Positions 1-14,307 of a stretch of 46,540 bases of DNA are shown here, in pieces. The stretch is from positions 920,910 to 967,449 of the forward strand of contig FJUW01000023.1 of assembly GCA_900074885.1 (NCBI GenBank), given 5' to 3'. This DNA is from Rhynchosporium graminicola (lineage: Eukaryota; Ascomycota; Leotiomycetes; Helotiales; Ploettnerulaceae). The notes under the pieces are model-generated. The model searched no databases. It was not told the origin of the DNA and worked only from the letters and a program-made list of their open reading frames with translations. Each line of letters begins with the position of its first letter. Within the stretch, counting starts at the first letter, position 1. The position numbers were made by a program, and so were the translations under genes.

Positions 1-2256
1 ATCTAAGAGTACTTAATATTCCGAAAGCTAGGTCCTTCCGAGTATAATACTATAGTTTCCGAGAGTAGTAATAAGAAAGGGAGTAAATACCTAAACGCGA
101 CGATCTACTATTAAATTAAGTATCGTATAGTAACTAATAATACTACTATTAATACTATTAAAGCCTTTAATAGGAATTACGTTTAGTAGAGAGTAAATTA
201 AAAGTTTTAAGAAGAAGGAAAGGGATTTAAGAAAAGAACGATTAATAAAATAATATCTATTAGCTCTAGAATCGAGAAGTGCGAGTAGCTTATATAAGAG
301 TCTATTCTTAGTAAGAGTAGTACGTGTAGGAAACGATTAACTACTAAGAAGCTTCGTAAGGTTAAGATATTGTATATCTCGTATACTACTTAGGAAGGAG
401 TCTTTCCCTAAGCGTAGTCTTTTACTAGCGGTTTAATATACTCCTAGGCGTTATTATACGTTTCTTTATCGTTATTATCTTCTAGCTCGCTATTAACGTT
501 ATTATTAGCGTTAATTATATTAATTCGATACGGAGTATTAAGTTAAGCTAACGATAAGCGTAAGTATAAGGTAAGCGTAAAGTAACGAGGAGTATTCGCT
601 AACGATTATGCACAAGGCGTATTATTTCGTATAGAGTATAGTACTTATTTACTAGTCGTACTAGTATTCTTAGGCGTAGGAAGACTAATTTGCGGATAAG
701 AAAAGGAGTTAGTACTACGGCGCTAGGAGGAGGTATTTATAGAGCGTTCCCGAGTCGCGCTAGCCTTAGCTGAAGACTCGGAATAGTAAGTCTTTTCAAT
801 AAATTAACCTTAATCTTTAGCTTATATAGCCTTAACGTATTCTTCTAGTATCCTTGATATTCGGTACTATTAGAAGAGCTATTTCCGTAGCTATATAAGT
901 AGCTTCTCCTATAAGTCTATTTTCAGAGTCGATTAATTATTTACTCTAGCTTTACGAGCTAGCGTACGAAACTCGTAGTAGAATATATAGAAGGTCTACT
1001 TATAATCTATCTTTAGCGCGGAGTAGCTAGCTCTTATAGTTTATTAATCGTATAGATTAGATAAGAAGGAGATAAGTTAAGTAATTATATCGAGTGAATC
1101 GATTATACTACCTTCTTCGTTATATTCTAGTTCTAAGAATAAGGGTTCTAAGTAAGTTCTAGCTATCTTTTCCGTTTAGTTAAGTAACTAATCTTTATAA
1201 TAGTCTTCGTCGATAAAGTAGCTAGAGTAGCGCCGGAGGGTGTTACGTATCTATATTTCCTAGAGTTTTAAAGAGTAGTCGATTCTATTAGAGAGCTTAT
1301 TTAGAAGGTTTAGTATCTTCTCTATACGCGTAGCGTATAATATTAATAATATTCCTCTAGTAGATTATTCTTAACGATAATTATTAGGTATAAGAGTAGC
1401 GTTATCTTCTTTAATTAATAGTAGCGGTATTATACGCGATTAAATATTATTAAATAATATAGACTTAGTAGAGCGCTAGGCAGTTAACTAGCGTAGTTCT
1501 AGGAACTCGTCCCGTAACTAGCGTAGTTCTATAGATAAGTTAGCGTTTAATTATCTCTCCTCCGCGAGCTTCCTTTCTGCCTCTTATAGCTAGTAAGCGC
1601 GGTCTTCCTATAAGTTACTTATAGTTACTATTAATATAAGGGTATTATCAGGGAGGTTTAGCAACTTAGTAAGTTCGTTAATTATAGTAGGAGTTAGGGA
1701 GCTTAACTCGGATAAGGCGTCGTTACGAGTACTCTCTACTATAGAGAGAGGTAAGTTATAGCGAGTATTACGAGTCGCCGAAGAATAGGAGGTAGAGGGA
1801 GTCAGAGAACTAGTAGTCGATTTATCGGACTTAGGTTACTTCAGTTTAGGTACTATTCTTCAAGTTTATACTTAGTATAAGCCTTCTCTATATAGCGTAA
1901 TCTCCTGCGTTTAGTAGCTCTAGGCATAAGGGTATAATATAANTTAATTATAATAGGAGTTAGGGAGCTTAACTCGGACGAGGCGTTATCGCGAGTACTC
2001 TCTACTATAGAGAGAGGTAGGTTATAGCGAGTATTACGAGTCGCCGAAGAATAGGAGGTAGAGGGAGTCAGAGAACTAGTAGTCGATTTATCGGACTTAG
2101 GTTACTTCAGTTTAGGTGCTATTCTTTAAGTTTATACTTAGTATAAGCCTTCTCTATATAGCGTAATCTCCTGCGTTTAGTAGCTCTAGGCATAAGGGTA
2201 TAATATAAGTAGATATTTACTATCTTCCTAGACGTAAGTAAAAGAGTTATAGATAA
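1..2256 (-). mobile_element. RIP-degraded Ty3/Gypsy 5' part (gag-like), minus strand
   Basis: No intact gene survives here. CpA and TpG are almost absent and TpA dominates, the RIP pattern. Read on the minus strand from about 1900 down to about 650, one frame gives a Ser/Thr-rich stretch followed by a helical, gag-like region, with stops that are nearly all TAA or TAG, as expected from mutated Gln codons. The LTR at 2257-2501 would be the 5' LTR of this element, with gag running leftwards out of the window. No zinc knuckle or protease motif was found, so gag is an inference from position and composition. A duplication around an N (1678-2208) interrupts it. Confidence 0.45.
1678..2208. repeat. 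265-bp direct duplication flanking a single N
   Basis: Bases 1678-1942 and 1944-2208 are two copies of the same 265-bp sequence, separated only by the N at 1943. The copies differ at about ten positions, mostly C/T or G/A, for example GTAGGAG versus ATAGGAG near the start. A one-base N between two near-identical copies suggests two repeat contigs joined end to end, though a real tandem duplication cannot be excluded. Confidence 0.85.
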
Positions 2257-2501
2257 TATAACGCTTACTCTAGAAAGGTCTTAAAACTACCTAAGTAATA
2301 AGACCTTATATTACTATGAATATAAAGTAGTAAGAATCACTTGAGAATCTATAACTAAGGAGTAAAGAAGTAGAGAGAGAATAGAAGTATATATATGAAA
2401 AGGGGCCCCTAAACTCTACTCGTGTAATCTCGCTTAGTAGTAAGTGTTTCTACTAATAGGGAGAGACCTCCAAACCTCTCTAAACCTGACCAGTCGTCAC
2501 A
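2257..2501 (-). repeat. LTR type 2, copy 1 (245 bp)
   Basis: This matches 45010-45244 in the same orientation over its whole length. Its ends read TATAACGC and CGTCACA, consistent with TGTGACG...CGTCACA termini before mutation. It includes a conserved run around AAAAGGGGCCCC. The 45010 copy keeps more CA/TG pairs, so comparing them shows C-to-T and G-to-A changes directly. Orientation is taken from the right-hand copy, where a polypurine tract on the minus strand lies beside the LTR. The 10-bp length difference comes from a short CTCTAAACC duplication near the right end. Confidence 0.75.
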
Positions 2502-2719
2502 CTAAGTTCATAGGTATCCCGGCAGAACTAGTATCTGACCCGGTATAGTATTAGACTAGTACCGGCGTATATATATAAGGTGCTTTATACTCTATCTCTC
2601 TTCTTCTTCTTCCTTCCTTATCTTTTTGTTTCCTTTATAGTAGACTATATAAGATCGCTCTTAGCCTCCCTACTCGTTTATTCTTACTTATATACCGCCT
2701 TGAGTCTTGTGTCGTTACA
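2502..2719 (+). repeat. LTR type 1, truncated copy (218 of 268 bp)
   Basis: This matches the four complete 268-bp LTRs at 21566, 35559, 37896 (inverted) and 41138, but lacks their first 50 bases. It starts exactly where LTR type 2 ends, so the junction is a composite of two elements. The 3' end, ...TGTCGTTACA, is the least mutated of the copies and shows the original CA terminus. The sequence following it is reverse transcriptase of another Gypsy family, not the internal sequence that follows the 21566 and 41138 copies. Confidence 0.85.
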
Positions 2720-5681
2720 AGGAATAGGAAGCTAAGAGTTATAATCGACCTTAGGAAAGTTAATATAAAACTAATACTTAATACATATCTATTACCTAAG
2801 GCTAACGATATCTTATCCGCTATAGGTAGAGTAACTATTTTCTCTAGTATCGACCTTACGAAATCCTTCTTCTAGTAGCCCTTAGAGCCTGCCGACTAAT
2901 AGAAAATAGCGTTAGTTACTACGTATAGGGGATATAAGATACTTATTATCGCGATAATAAGTCTAGCGATAACTCTAGTATTCTTTCAAGCGCGTATAGA
3001 GAAATTATTTCGCTAATACCTCTAGAAGTTTATTATTATTTATATCGATAATATAATTATCTTCTTAACTATACTAGAATAGTATATAAAGGACCTAGAC
3101 CTAGCTCTTACTCTCTTAGAAGATACCGGAGTTATACTAGCTCTAGGAAAATACTATTTCGCTTAACTATCTATTAAGGCACTAAGATATAAAGTATCTA
3201 GACTAGAGCTAAATACCTTAGAAAAGAAGATAGAAGTAGTATAATCTTAGGAATTCCTAAGAACCTTATCTTAATTAGAGAAAGCGCTAGGATTTTTCAG
3301 GTACTATCGTAAATTTATATTATATTATATAGTTATCTTCTTATTATTATTAGAGCTTAAGATAATCGGATTTAAGAATATACTATAAGAGGGAGTAAGA
3401 TAAGGTAGCTATACTGAAGTAATACTTATTCCGCTTCTATAACTAAGATATAAAGAATATACTAATTTAAGTCGGTCTTAGAAAGCTAAGCGTTATAAGG
3501 ATATTAAAATATACTCTAAGTAATATATAGATAACCTGCTATATAGGTCTAAATAAGTATTTAATATATTAAAAGACCGGCTTACTTTAGCGCTAACCTT
3601 TAAATTCCCTGACTTCGGATAAGACTTTATACTTTATATCGATAGTTCTAAGGAATTCGGATATAGCGTAGCTCTTTACTAGGTGGATAGTACTAATAGG
3701 GTAGAAAAGCCGGTCCTATTCCTATCTAAGTCCTTATCTATAGCAGAAATGAATTACTAGCTTACTAAGCTAGAGATAAGCGCACTAGTATAAGCGCTAG
3801 AGAAGTTATTATAATATCTCGATAGTATAAATTTCACTATCTATACGGATTATTAAGTAATATTATCTTGCTTTAAGGATCGTCCTCGTAAGAAGAGTAA
3901 CTGATTAGATAATTAGTTTCTCTTCTTAGCTAAATATACGTATAAGATAAATATAATCTATAGAGCTAGGAAAATATATCTGAACGCAGATACTTTAAGC
4001 TAGCTATAACGCTAATCGACTTAAGATAAAAGAATCTAAGGACTATCGAATATAATATACGAGTTAAATAATAGAGATATCTTAGTTTTGAAAGTAATAT
4101 ATTACTTAGTATAAGATAATAAAGCAATTTCATATTTAATATCTATATATATAAATAAATAACTAGTAATATCTATCTTACGCTAGCTTCTAATAGATAG
4201 AACTTTTAGATAGCTTTATTGTAAAATAAAGATAGACTACTAAAAGTCTCCTTAGAATAAACGTATCTCTACTTTTAAGTTATTCCGATTCGATACTAGA
4301 ATAAAGTTGCTTTTCTTTCGGAACCCTAATAAGGTTAAACGTATATATATACTTAAAAAGTTAATTAAGAAAGTCCTTAGTATCGCTTACGATAACCGAG
4401 TATACGTAAGAGTATAGAGGATATATAATTTCCTAAAGGATAAGGTATTTATACGTAAGATATAGCGAATAGTTTAATCGTACGTAGTATCCTATCCTAC
4501 CTGTCGAATAGCGAAACTAGGCAGAAGTCTACTAAACGGTATACTTATACTAATTCTACCTCTAATAACTTAACTCTATATATTCTATATAGACTTAATT
4601 ATAAGATTCCTAATTTCTAAGGAAGGATATAACTTAGTCTTACTATTTACGGACTAGATAATAAAATAGATTAAGGTTATTATTAGATATAAGGATTAGG
4701 GAGGCGAAGACTAGGCTAAAGCTTATTATAAGAACGTATATACGGACCTAGGAGTTCTAGAGAAGATAATTTCAGATCGAGATATACGATTTACTAGCGG
4801 ATTTTAGGGAGATATATATAGTTTCGCTAATATTAGCTTAGCTTTTACTATAGCGAATAACCCTAAGGCAGATAGTTAATTAGAATAGTCTAATTAAATA
4901 TTTATCTACGCTTTACGCTATATTATTACTAGACGTTTCGATTAGTCTAATTAGGAAGATTTTATACTAGCTATATCTTTTATCTTTAATACTTCAGAAA
5001 ATACCTCTACTAAGTTCACACCTTATGAACTAAGATTCGGCTAAAAACCCCGATCCCTTTTCTCTTTTACTAATTATACTATTACTTAAGTATTTACTAT
5101 AAAGGAGAGATAAGACTTTATATATAACTATTAAACCTTATTTTAAGACGCGATAGAGTTAGTTATATTAGTATAGTCTCGTATGAAGCTAGCTTTTAAT
5201 AAAGGCCGGATACTAGTATTACTTAAGCTAGGAGCTAAAGTTTATATTAGACTAGCTAAAGGGACAGACTCTAAGTATAAGCTCTTATAAAATTAGACTA
5301 AGTTATCTTTTATTAAATCTGGACTATATAAGATTATTAAGCGAGTAAACTTACTTACTTACGAACTAGAATTACCTAAATAGATAAATATATACCTAGT
5401 AATCTCAATTAAATACCTAGAGCTAGTAATACTAGATCTATTTAATCGGATTATATCTGAACTTAGCTTAATATACGATAAAGATAGTACTAAATATTAT
5501 ATTATTAAGAAGATCCTGTATAAAGAGCTTAGAAAATAACCTAGAGATAAGATAAGGAAGATATACTATAAGGTTAAGTATATAGGTTATTAGACTATAT
5601 CTTAGGAGCTTGCTTTAATACTAAAGGAGAATATACCGAACTTAGTCGCTAAGTTCGAGGGCTCCTTAGTACGTAAATAAT
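2720..5681 (+). pseudogene. Gypsy pol remnant: RT, RNase H, integrase, chromodomain
   Basis: Reverse transcriptase is readable at about 2755-3070: a LPKANDILSAIG-like palm entry, an FSSIDL motif, and YIDNIIIF near 3040 (the usual YxDD with its second Asp changed to Asn). RNase H follows at about 3600-3850, with a YIDSSKEFG start. The integrase core is at about 4560-5060; its last catalytic block resembles PKADSxLE followed by FTPYELRFG. A chromodomain is at about 5490-5680: YYIIKKIL, then YKVKYIGY and SxELALILKENI, matching the eYlVKWkGy...tWEp..nL pattern of chromoviruses. Many TAA/TAG stops replace Gln or Trp codons, so it cannot be translated. In the family this polyprotein performs reverse transcription and integration, with the chromodomain targeting heterochromatin. 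Confidence 0.8.
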
Positions 5682-6000
5682 AAATCGTCTACGTAACGCA
5701 TATTTTAGTAAATTAGCCTTATTAATATTTACCTTATTAATATTCCTGCTTTACTATCGCGTTTATTTATTTCCTTAAGCTCCTCCTTATCTAATATATA
5801 TATATAAAATTCTAATAATAATAATCTTATTACTATATATTAACTCCTTTATCTATACTCTTACTATTAACTCTATATTAACTGCGATAAGAGTCTATCC
5901 TATCTTTCGTACGAATATAGTAACTAATAATAATATACTAAGAACTCTCGACTCCTTTACCCTATTATCTCTAGTATACTTATTATCCTCTTTCACCTGA

Positions 6001-8511
6001 CTAATTCGTTAAAATAATATTCTACGAATCTTTTAAGGTCTATAAGATAGATTATTTTACTCTAATATTAAGAGGAACGAATATAGTTTAAAGTATAAGA
6101 TAAGCGGTATCGTTAGAGTTACTTAAGATATCCTATCTAACCTTATTATATGGAGCAGAGAGTTAGATAACCCCTATAAGTATACCGACTTAAATAGTAA
6201 CTTTCCTTAAGTACTTTAATAACTATTTATACTCTATTATAAGACTCCTAAGGATAGAATATACTATAAGAACTAGCTTTATCTTTACTAACTTATCTAG
6301 GATAATAAGGAACCCGGCTTATATATCGAACGCCCCTAAGGTAATATTCGCGTCCTAACTAGTATCTATCTAGGAGATTATTTAATTAGCGTAGCTTATT
6401 ATAATATATTAATAAGTAGTCTTTTTAAATAGTTTCCTACTAACTTTTCGCTAATCGATAGATACCTATACTCTTAGTAAGTAGCCTTCGGAGACGCCTT
6501 CCGCCTACGCTTTACTATAAACGACTTTCCCCTAAATAGTCTTATAACTCTTAATATAAGAATCGGATATATTATCTATTCTAACGGAGATATTATAATT
6601 CTCAGAGGCTATAAGTTTAAGGCTATTAATATTATAAAGGAGATATAGTATAATTAGTACTATTATTTTATAGAGATTATTATATAAAAGTATCTTAGAG
6701 ATAAACTCCGCTTAGTTCTTTAAGAACTATAGGAACTAAAGAGATAGAAGAAAATCTAATAAAAAAGATTAAAGGAAGCTGAAGCAGTAGAACTTACTAA
6801 GGAGTATAAAGAAGATATATAGATAGATAGGAAAACATTTCAACTAATTAGCGCTTCCTTAGTATTCGATAGTTTATATTAGACTTTATCTCTATTAATT
6901 AAGGCTAAGGAAGATATTAATATTATCGCAAGACGCAGAACTAATAGATAATTTATCCTCGATAATATACTAATAAGAAGGTATAATAGTTTAAAGCCGA
7001 GCTTTGAAATATTCCTATAAGCTATAGCTTCTGCTGTAATATATTATAGCGTATATATTTCACTTATAGTAGAGATAGAACGTATATATAAGTTAATAGG
7101 GGACTTCCTCTATATACTCGATAGATCTCTATTAGATAGGAACCGCGCTAATTATATATTATATCTTCTCCAGATATTATATAATAGATATTCCTTAATA
7201 ATTCAAGCTTACGCAGATACTAAAGTAGTTATCGAAGAATATTTTCGCGCGCTTTAAGACGTACTAAACCCTATTGCTATTCTGGACGCCCTACTGATTA
7301 TATTAATTAGTACCTCTTATAGGTCTGTAATCGTATTACTTAGCGAGGTTATATATACTATTGCGCTAGAGACGGTCGGGCTAGTATAGATCTTACGCCT
7401 ACTAGTACTAGACGTAGTTATAAGTATAGTAGCTCTTCTAAGAATTAATATTAATAGACCGGGCTACTATATAGAATTTATACTAGGTCTACTATATTAG
7501 GTACCTTTCTACGACTTAGACCTAATAATCGTAATATTAGGAATTTTATTCTATATTTTAAGATACCTTCTAACTCTACTTACGCCTAAACTATAATAAG
7601 TACTAGTTATAAATAATAAGATAAGAGACCTTATATTCTTACGTGAATATTTAAACGTATAGGGCCTAATTTTTCAGAGCGAGATCAAAAGTAGTATAAT
7701 AGCGTATTAATAGTCGTATTTAATTAAACCTCGTATTAATATAGGAAATATAACGAATTTAATTATATTATCCTTAGACTATAATATCTAATCGAAATTG
7801 CTATTAACCCCTATTAACGATTCAGAAGGATATATAAGTATAGTCGATTATAGCCGGTCGAAGGATACTAAGGGCGGAAGAAAGTTAAAGAGAACTAATA
7901 AGACTAATATTATAAAACTAAATAGAAGTATACTAAAACGCTATAAGTCTTTTGTCTTCGCCTTATTATAACTCCTAATATATTAACCTTTAAGGCTAGG
8001 ATATTATTAGAGAGTTATAGACCTAGTTAAAAACAGAATACCTTTCTTAAGAAAGTTAATAAGTATATAGGGACTAACTCGTATCGCGGGAAATACGGAA
8101 ATAATATACGCTATCGAAGATCTAGTTAATTAAGAAAACTAAGGTAATACTATAAACGGACGCCTTTTCGGTATAATAGTACTAGATACTGAACTCTAAC
8201 TATACGAACTAAGAAAACCTTACCTAAAGAAGAAGCTAATAGGTCTAGTTTTACTAATTACCTAGACCTCTAACCTTATAGAAGATAGTAATAATAATAC
8301 GATTATATTACTAAAGCTTACTAAATCTACTCTAAAAGGGAAAGGGAAGTAGGTAATTAGACTAATGAAAAAGCTAGCCCTAATAAAGATAGTCGTAACT
8401 AAGGAGAATAGGGATATAGAGGATATAACTTTAATTCTATAAATTATAACCGGGTTAAATTTTAATAAGGATATATTAGATTTATTAAGGGAGAGTAGCA
8501 GAGGAGATTAA
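6001..8511 (+). pseudogene. 836-codon RIP-degraded extra frame between pol and 3' LTR, function unknown
   Basis: One uninterrupted plus-strand frame runs from just after the TGA at 5998 to the double TAA at 8509-8514. In-frame stops are TAA and TAG only, with no TGA; that is what RIP makes from Gln codons in a real gene. The translation is not low-complexity. It has a Lys/Glu-rich helical stretch (about 6700-6810), a hydrophobic Leu/Ile/Val-rich middle (about 7250-7600) and a Lys-rich tail. I recognise no gag, zinc knuckle, protease or reverse transcriptase motif. It lies 80 bases before the polypurine tract, in the position occupied by env-like or accessory genes in some Gypsy elements. It could also be captured host sequence or part of a second element. 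Function is unknown. Confidence 0.55.
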
Positions 8512-8590
8512 TAATAATTACTATTTATATTTACTATATATTACTAGTCGAATTGTCTTTTTTCTCTAGAGATAGAGTTTTTTATACTTA

Positions 8591-8780
8591 GGGGGGGGAG
8601 ATATCATAGGATATTATTACGAGATAAGATAGTACTAAGTACTTAGTGCCGTTAGTTAGCTTCACTTAGATAGTTCCTCCTACTATAGTAATAGACAGAA
8701 TCAAGACTTTTACTATATATATATCTCGGACGCCCCCTGATAATTGCTAACTAGTCAAGTAATCAATATGTTATATGATA
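8591..8780 (+). repeat. Polypurine tract and 3' LTR of the left chromovirus
   Basis: A run of eight G followed by AGA (8591-8601) is a typical polypurine tract for plus-strand priming. The LTR begins at 8602 with TATCATAGG, which would be TGTCATAGG before RIP. The right end is uncertain: TA-rich, CA-poor sequence continues to about 8750 and ordinary composition resumes by about 8780. No second copy exists in the window for comparison. Confidence 0.6.
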
Positions 8781-11463
8781 TTAGAATTCAATAATCGGGT
8801 CACCTTATGTTAACTTCGGGCAATGTCCTATAATATTTGCGCGACTTTAATGCTAAGTCGTCACTCTTTACCTACATATCTTCGTCTATCCTTCATAGCC
8901 CGGGCAATGTCACGCTTTGCCGATGAAGAATTGGATCCCCAGTGATCTGGATTCCACCAGTCCTGCAAAAGACATCAAGCCTCCTCGTATTTGAATCCCT
9001 CTCCCTATTGAATCCCAGCAGCCCTCTGATACTACATTAAGAGTTTCATAATTCTACACAATTATCTCTCACCTGAGATCTCTATTTCATCCATGCTAGT
9101 ACGAGCCGTATATTCTATAATCCAAGTTCCCCTGCTTAATGCCTACTATCCTAGAGCTCTTTCGAAGCTCGTCATACAATTAGAAAGCGAAAAATCAGAA
9201 ATACTAAGGGCGGCCACTTTAGTAGTCGAGGTGAAACGGATTGCCGACGATAGTGTATCGATCGATCACGGACTCTACATACAATATACGGCGACTTGAT
9301 CGACTTCGACTGTCACCCAGCGAAAGCCTTGTTTGTCTACCTTCATATTTTAAAATCTTATGAGTTCCTGAGCAAAGGGCTTCTAGTGGAATTCTACTCT
9401 CATACCCTAGAAGATTTTTGTCACCATTTCTTCTTTTACTTTATCACTTACGAGAATTTTTTGTTATTTGTAAAACCAAGTTATTATCACAGAAAGTTCT
9501 ACGATTATTTTATATTTTAAAAATCAAGCTTCCTCTTTTCTTTTCGGGGTTCGATGTCAGTTGCCGATAACATTTCATTATCTTCAAATTATTGTTTTTG
9601 GTTACCGCACTAGTAATTAAGCGAACCCTCCCAGATTGGATATATTGAAAATAAGCACCTTGCCAGGCAGATTTCTATCGTCTTCAAATCAAGAGCCTTT
9701 GTTCTTAAGTCAATAATCTAGCAGACGTCCTTCACGATGGTCAATGTCACCATAATTGCAAGGAATAGTCCCAACTATTTTTATTTCCTTCTTTTTTCCT
9801 TCTTCTGTCTGGCCTGCTTCCATAAGATCGTATATTAAACTCATTTAAGCTGCAGCATATTGTATGATTTACGGGCTATTGGTAGGAGCAGTCATCATTG
9901 TTTGCAGGCTAGTCTAAAAAGTGTCAATACTATCTAGTTCTTCGTATACATGTCCATTGATAGGACTAAATCTACCCCACGAAGGCTCTATTGATATGCT
10001 TCTTGATGTCTGTCAGTGTAGTCGTGAGCCATAGGGATATATTCGAAGTTACACCTGAGATCCTGTCTAGATCTTCAGCTGATCTGAAGGTTTAGAAGTC
10101 TTTACTTTTATACTCATAAGAATCAAACCCGAGGTTCGCCATAGTGGTTTGATTCTAGTTTACGCCGCATCCGGAGGCCGATACTACGTTCAAACCTCTT
10201 AACTGTATATAAGACACTTGACTAAGAACGCCTATCCTAACATTTTACAGAGACGTTTGAACTGTGTAGCAAGATACTGATATTCTAGCTACGAGAGGCA
10301 GGCAGCATTTGGCCTGCAGCCTATAGATCTGCTTTGCGAGACTTATAAAAGGCTTTAGCGACTAGACCTTTCACGGAATTTGTTAAGCTGCCTCAAAAGA
10401 ACCAATAACGAAGAATCCGTAGCCTAAGATCAGGCAAAACCACAAGCGCAAGCTCATGCTCAAGAATACCGCCAGTTCCTAACACTCAAAAAGAGATACC
10501 TGGCAATTACAGTCGGCCGTGACTTCCCCCGAGAGGGTGAAACACTGGCTTAACCTCTTACTGAACTCCAACCAAAAAGCTCATAGTAACAAGCCTCTCA
10601 ATTTGCTAGACCGGTCAGTGATCTAGTCACCATAAGCTCCCACCCAGATACAAGTTTCTCCCAAGCTGATTGATCTCTATCCGCGTCCCAGCCCGCTTTG
10701 AATCAACAGCATGCTCTACATGAGTGACCAATTTGACGACGTTGGCTGTATCTTCCAACTGATGGATGGATGCGACGTTACAGCTTATACGCTGAATCCG
10801 ACAGGTCGATGCTAGGTTTTCTGCTCCGAGTTTTCTGCTTGTTGTCTATCCTGAGCAGAGTTGTCGCGGAAATGGAAGAGGACTTGATCAGTTCTCTACA
10901 TAAGTCAAACTTAGATTCATCACGTCGTCATGTAGAAGGCTGGTCCGGTCCGGGCTGCATTACCTCCCTTGCGGTGTCTCGAGCCACATGTTCAACCTCG
11001 GCATCACCACCTTGAAAGTATCTGAAGACGCACCAGGCCAGGAAGCTTTCAGACGGGACTGAAAACATCTTTTTGTGAGAAAAGGATTGACTGAGCTGCT
11101 TGATTGACGTGGTGTCGTCGCAGGCGGCGAAGACGAATTCTCCCTCGGAAAGCGGACAAGTGAGATTTTACTTCACTACTCCACCATGATACAATAGAAA
11201 TTCATAGAATGGACGCAATTCGTAATGGTCTAATTCACCTATCTGTCTATCTACATGTAAGAGACACCAGCAGCACATATCCAACATGCATGCGCATAAA
11301 CTGCCCAACGATAAAGTCTACTCCAGTCATGCAATACCCATGTCTAGACTTTTCTCTCCCAATGTCCATCAAAAACGCCAATATTTCGTGTTCCGATGCA
11401 GTGATTTCCCAACCAAATGCTCATTTATCATCCAACTAGATGTTCAAGATGGCGTGTATTGCT
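8781..11463. other. Non-RIP interval without a recognisable gene
   Basis: CpA and TpG are at ordinary frequency, so this is island DNA rather than mutated repeat. Reading frames are short (under about 85 codons), lack good start context and show no known motif. Two stretches look mildly coding: plus strand about 10428-10555, with a peptide containing YRQFLTLKKRYLAITVG, and minus strand 10627-10840, containing LEDTANVVKLVTHVEH. They lie on opposite strands and are open only between stops. An 11-bp direct repeat CGGGCAATGTC occurs at 8817 and 8901. Bases 11040-11463 probably hold the 3' untranslated region of the sulfurylase gene. Confidence 0.5.
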
Positions 11464-13493
<2,030 letters not shown>

Positions 13494-14307
13494 GATTGTA
13501 GAAGTTGTCTAGAAATATGAGGATGGTAAAAATGCAATTGATGTCGTTGATAAGAATGAAGGAACGTTTCGAACAACAGGGAATTAATCGGAAATAGCTC
13601 TGGTGGAATCCCCATGGCGTCTTCGGAGCTTTGATCGCTTTCTGCCGGTCTGAAGACGTCAGAGCACGCCATTGCACGCTTTTCTTGGTCGGTTCCAGTG
13701 GAGCAAAGCAAAATCGTGCCTTGCATGCAGATGTACTAGCTCTTTATAAGGCTGTCTTGGTGATCTGTAGAGGAATGCGACGCGATGCCTGCAGTGCTTG
13801 GAAATATAGATATTGTGAGAGGAGGTGGTTGTTAATCTCAGGCGCTATTGCGACAGGATTCTGCTCGTCGCTCAGAGACCAAGACGTCCCTGGGGCTTTG
13901 AACAATGCCTTTTGGAACAGCTGGTACAAAAGCTTCGCAGTATTGACCGCTGCCCAACGTCAAAAGAAATCGCAAGAATTACAAAGAAAAGAGAGAAAGA
14001 CTAGTACCCTTCAGCGATAGTAGCAAATGATTTGTGTTCCCTGCGTTTCCACAGATTTTCTGGTTCTCTCCATAGACAGCCTTCCGCTCTCTGTTCATAA
14101 CGTTGCGAAGATTATTTGACCGAAAGAAAGATCTTATCTTAATCAGCGGAGATCGGATTTACCTTGATGCCGGCATGAGGACGGGCTAGATTTACAGAGC
14201 TCGAGTGGCTTGGCCTTATCGCCGTTTCTTCTGCCTTCACATTCGCAACCTGTTTCTGGCCTCTGGATTGATAGAACTAACGACTCAATCCTTCACGACT
14301 TTTCACA
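13494..14307. promoter_or_regulatory. Divergent intergenic region of met3 and isd11
   Basis: These 814 bases separate the two start codons and must hold both promoters and leaders. ATGGCGTCTT at 13614-13623, 121 bases upstream of the met3 ATG, matches nine of ten positions of the ATGRYRYCAT site bound by fungal bZIP sulfur regulators (Neurospora CYS3 type). A perfect palindrome ATGCCGGCAT lies at 14167-14176, 132 bases before the isd11 ATG, but departs from that consensus at two positions. Reading frames here (for example plus 13631-14020) have no recognisable motif and I do not call them genes. Sulfur control is inferred from family knowledge. Confidence 0.5.

Larger units (their letters stand above)
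2720..8780 (+). mobile_element. Chromovirus (Ty3/Gypsy) with extra sense frame, 5' truncated
   Basis: Plus-strand Gypsy element with domains in the order reverse transcriptase, RNase H, integrase, chromodomain, then an extra 836-codon frame, a polypurine tract (8591-8600) and the start of a 3' LTR at 8602. The 5' LTR, gag and protease are missing: the sequence enters reverse transcriptase directly after a foreign LTR. The right limit is approximate, because the 3' LTR end is not paired with another copy in the window and the RIP signature fades near 8750-8780. The element's 3' end faces the gene island. Confidence 0.75.

Noticed and set aside
8817..8911. 11-bp direct repeat CGGGCAATGTC as a target-site duplication
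   Set aside because: It is too long for an LTR element target duplication, the 84-base spacing contains no element termini, and it lies outside the RIP zone.
9093..9520. Two adjacent plus-strand frames of 68 and 74 codons
   Set aside because: Low coding quality, no conserved motif; the second is Phe/Tyr-rich from AT-rich DNA.
13744..13929. Minus-strand 61-codon frame upstream of met3
   Set aside because: Too short, no recognisable family; most likely met3 leader or promoter DNA.
13631..14020. Plus-strand 129-codon frame in the met3-isd11 intergenic region
   Set aside because: No motif, poor start context, and the position is expected for promoters and leaders of the divergent genes.
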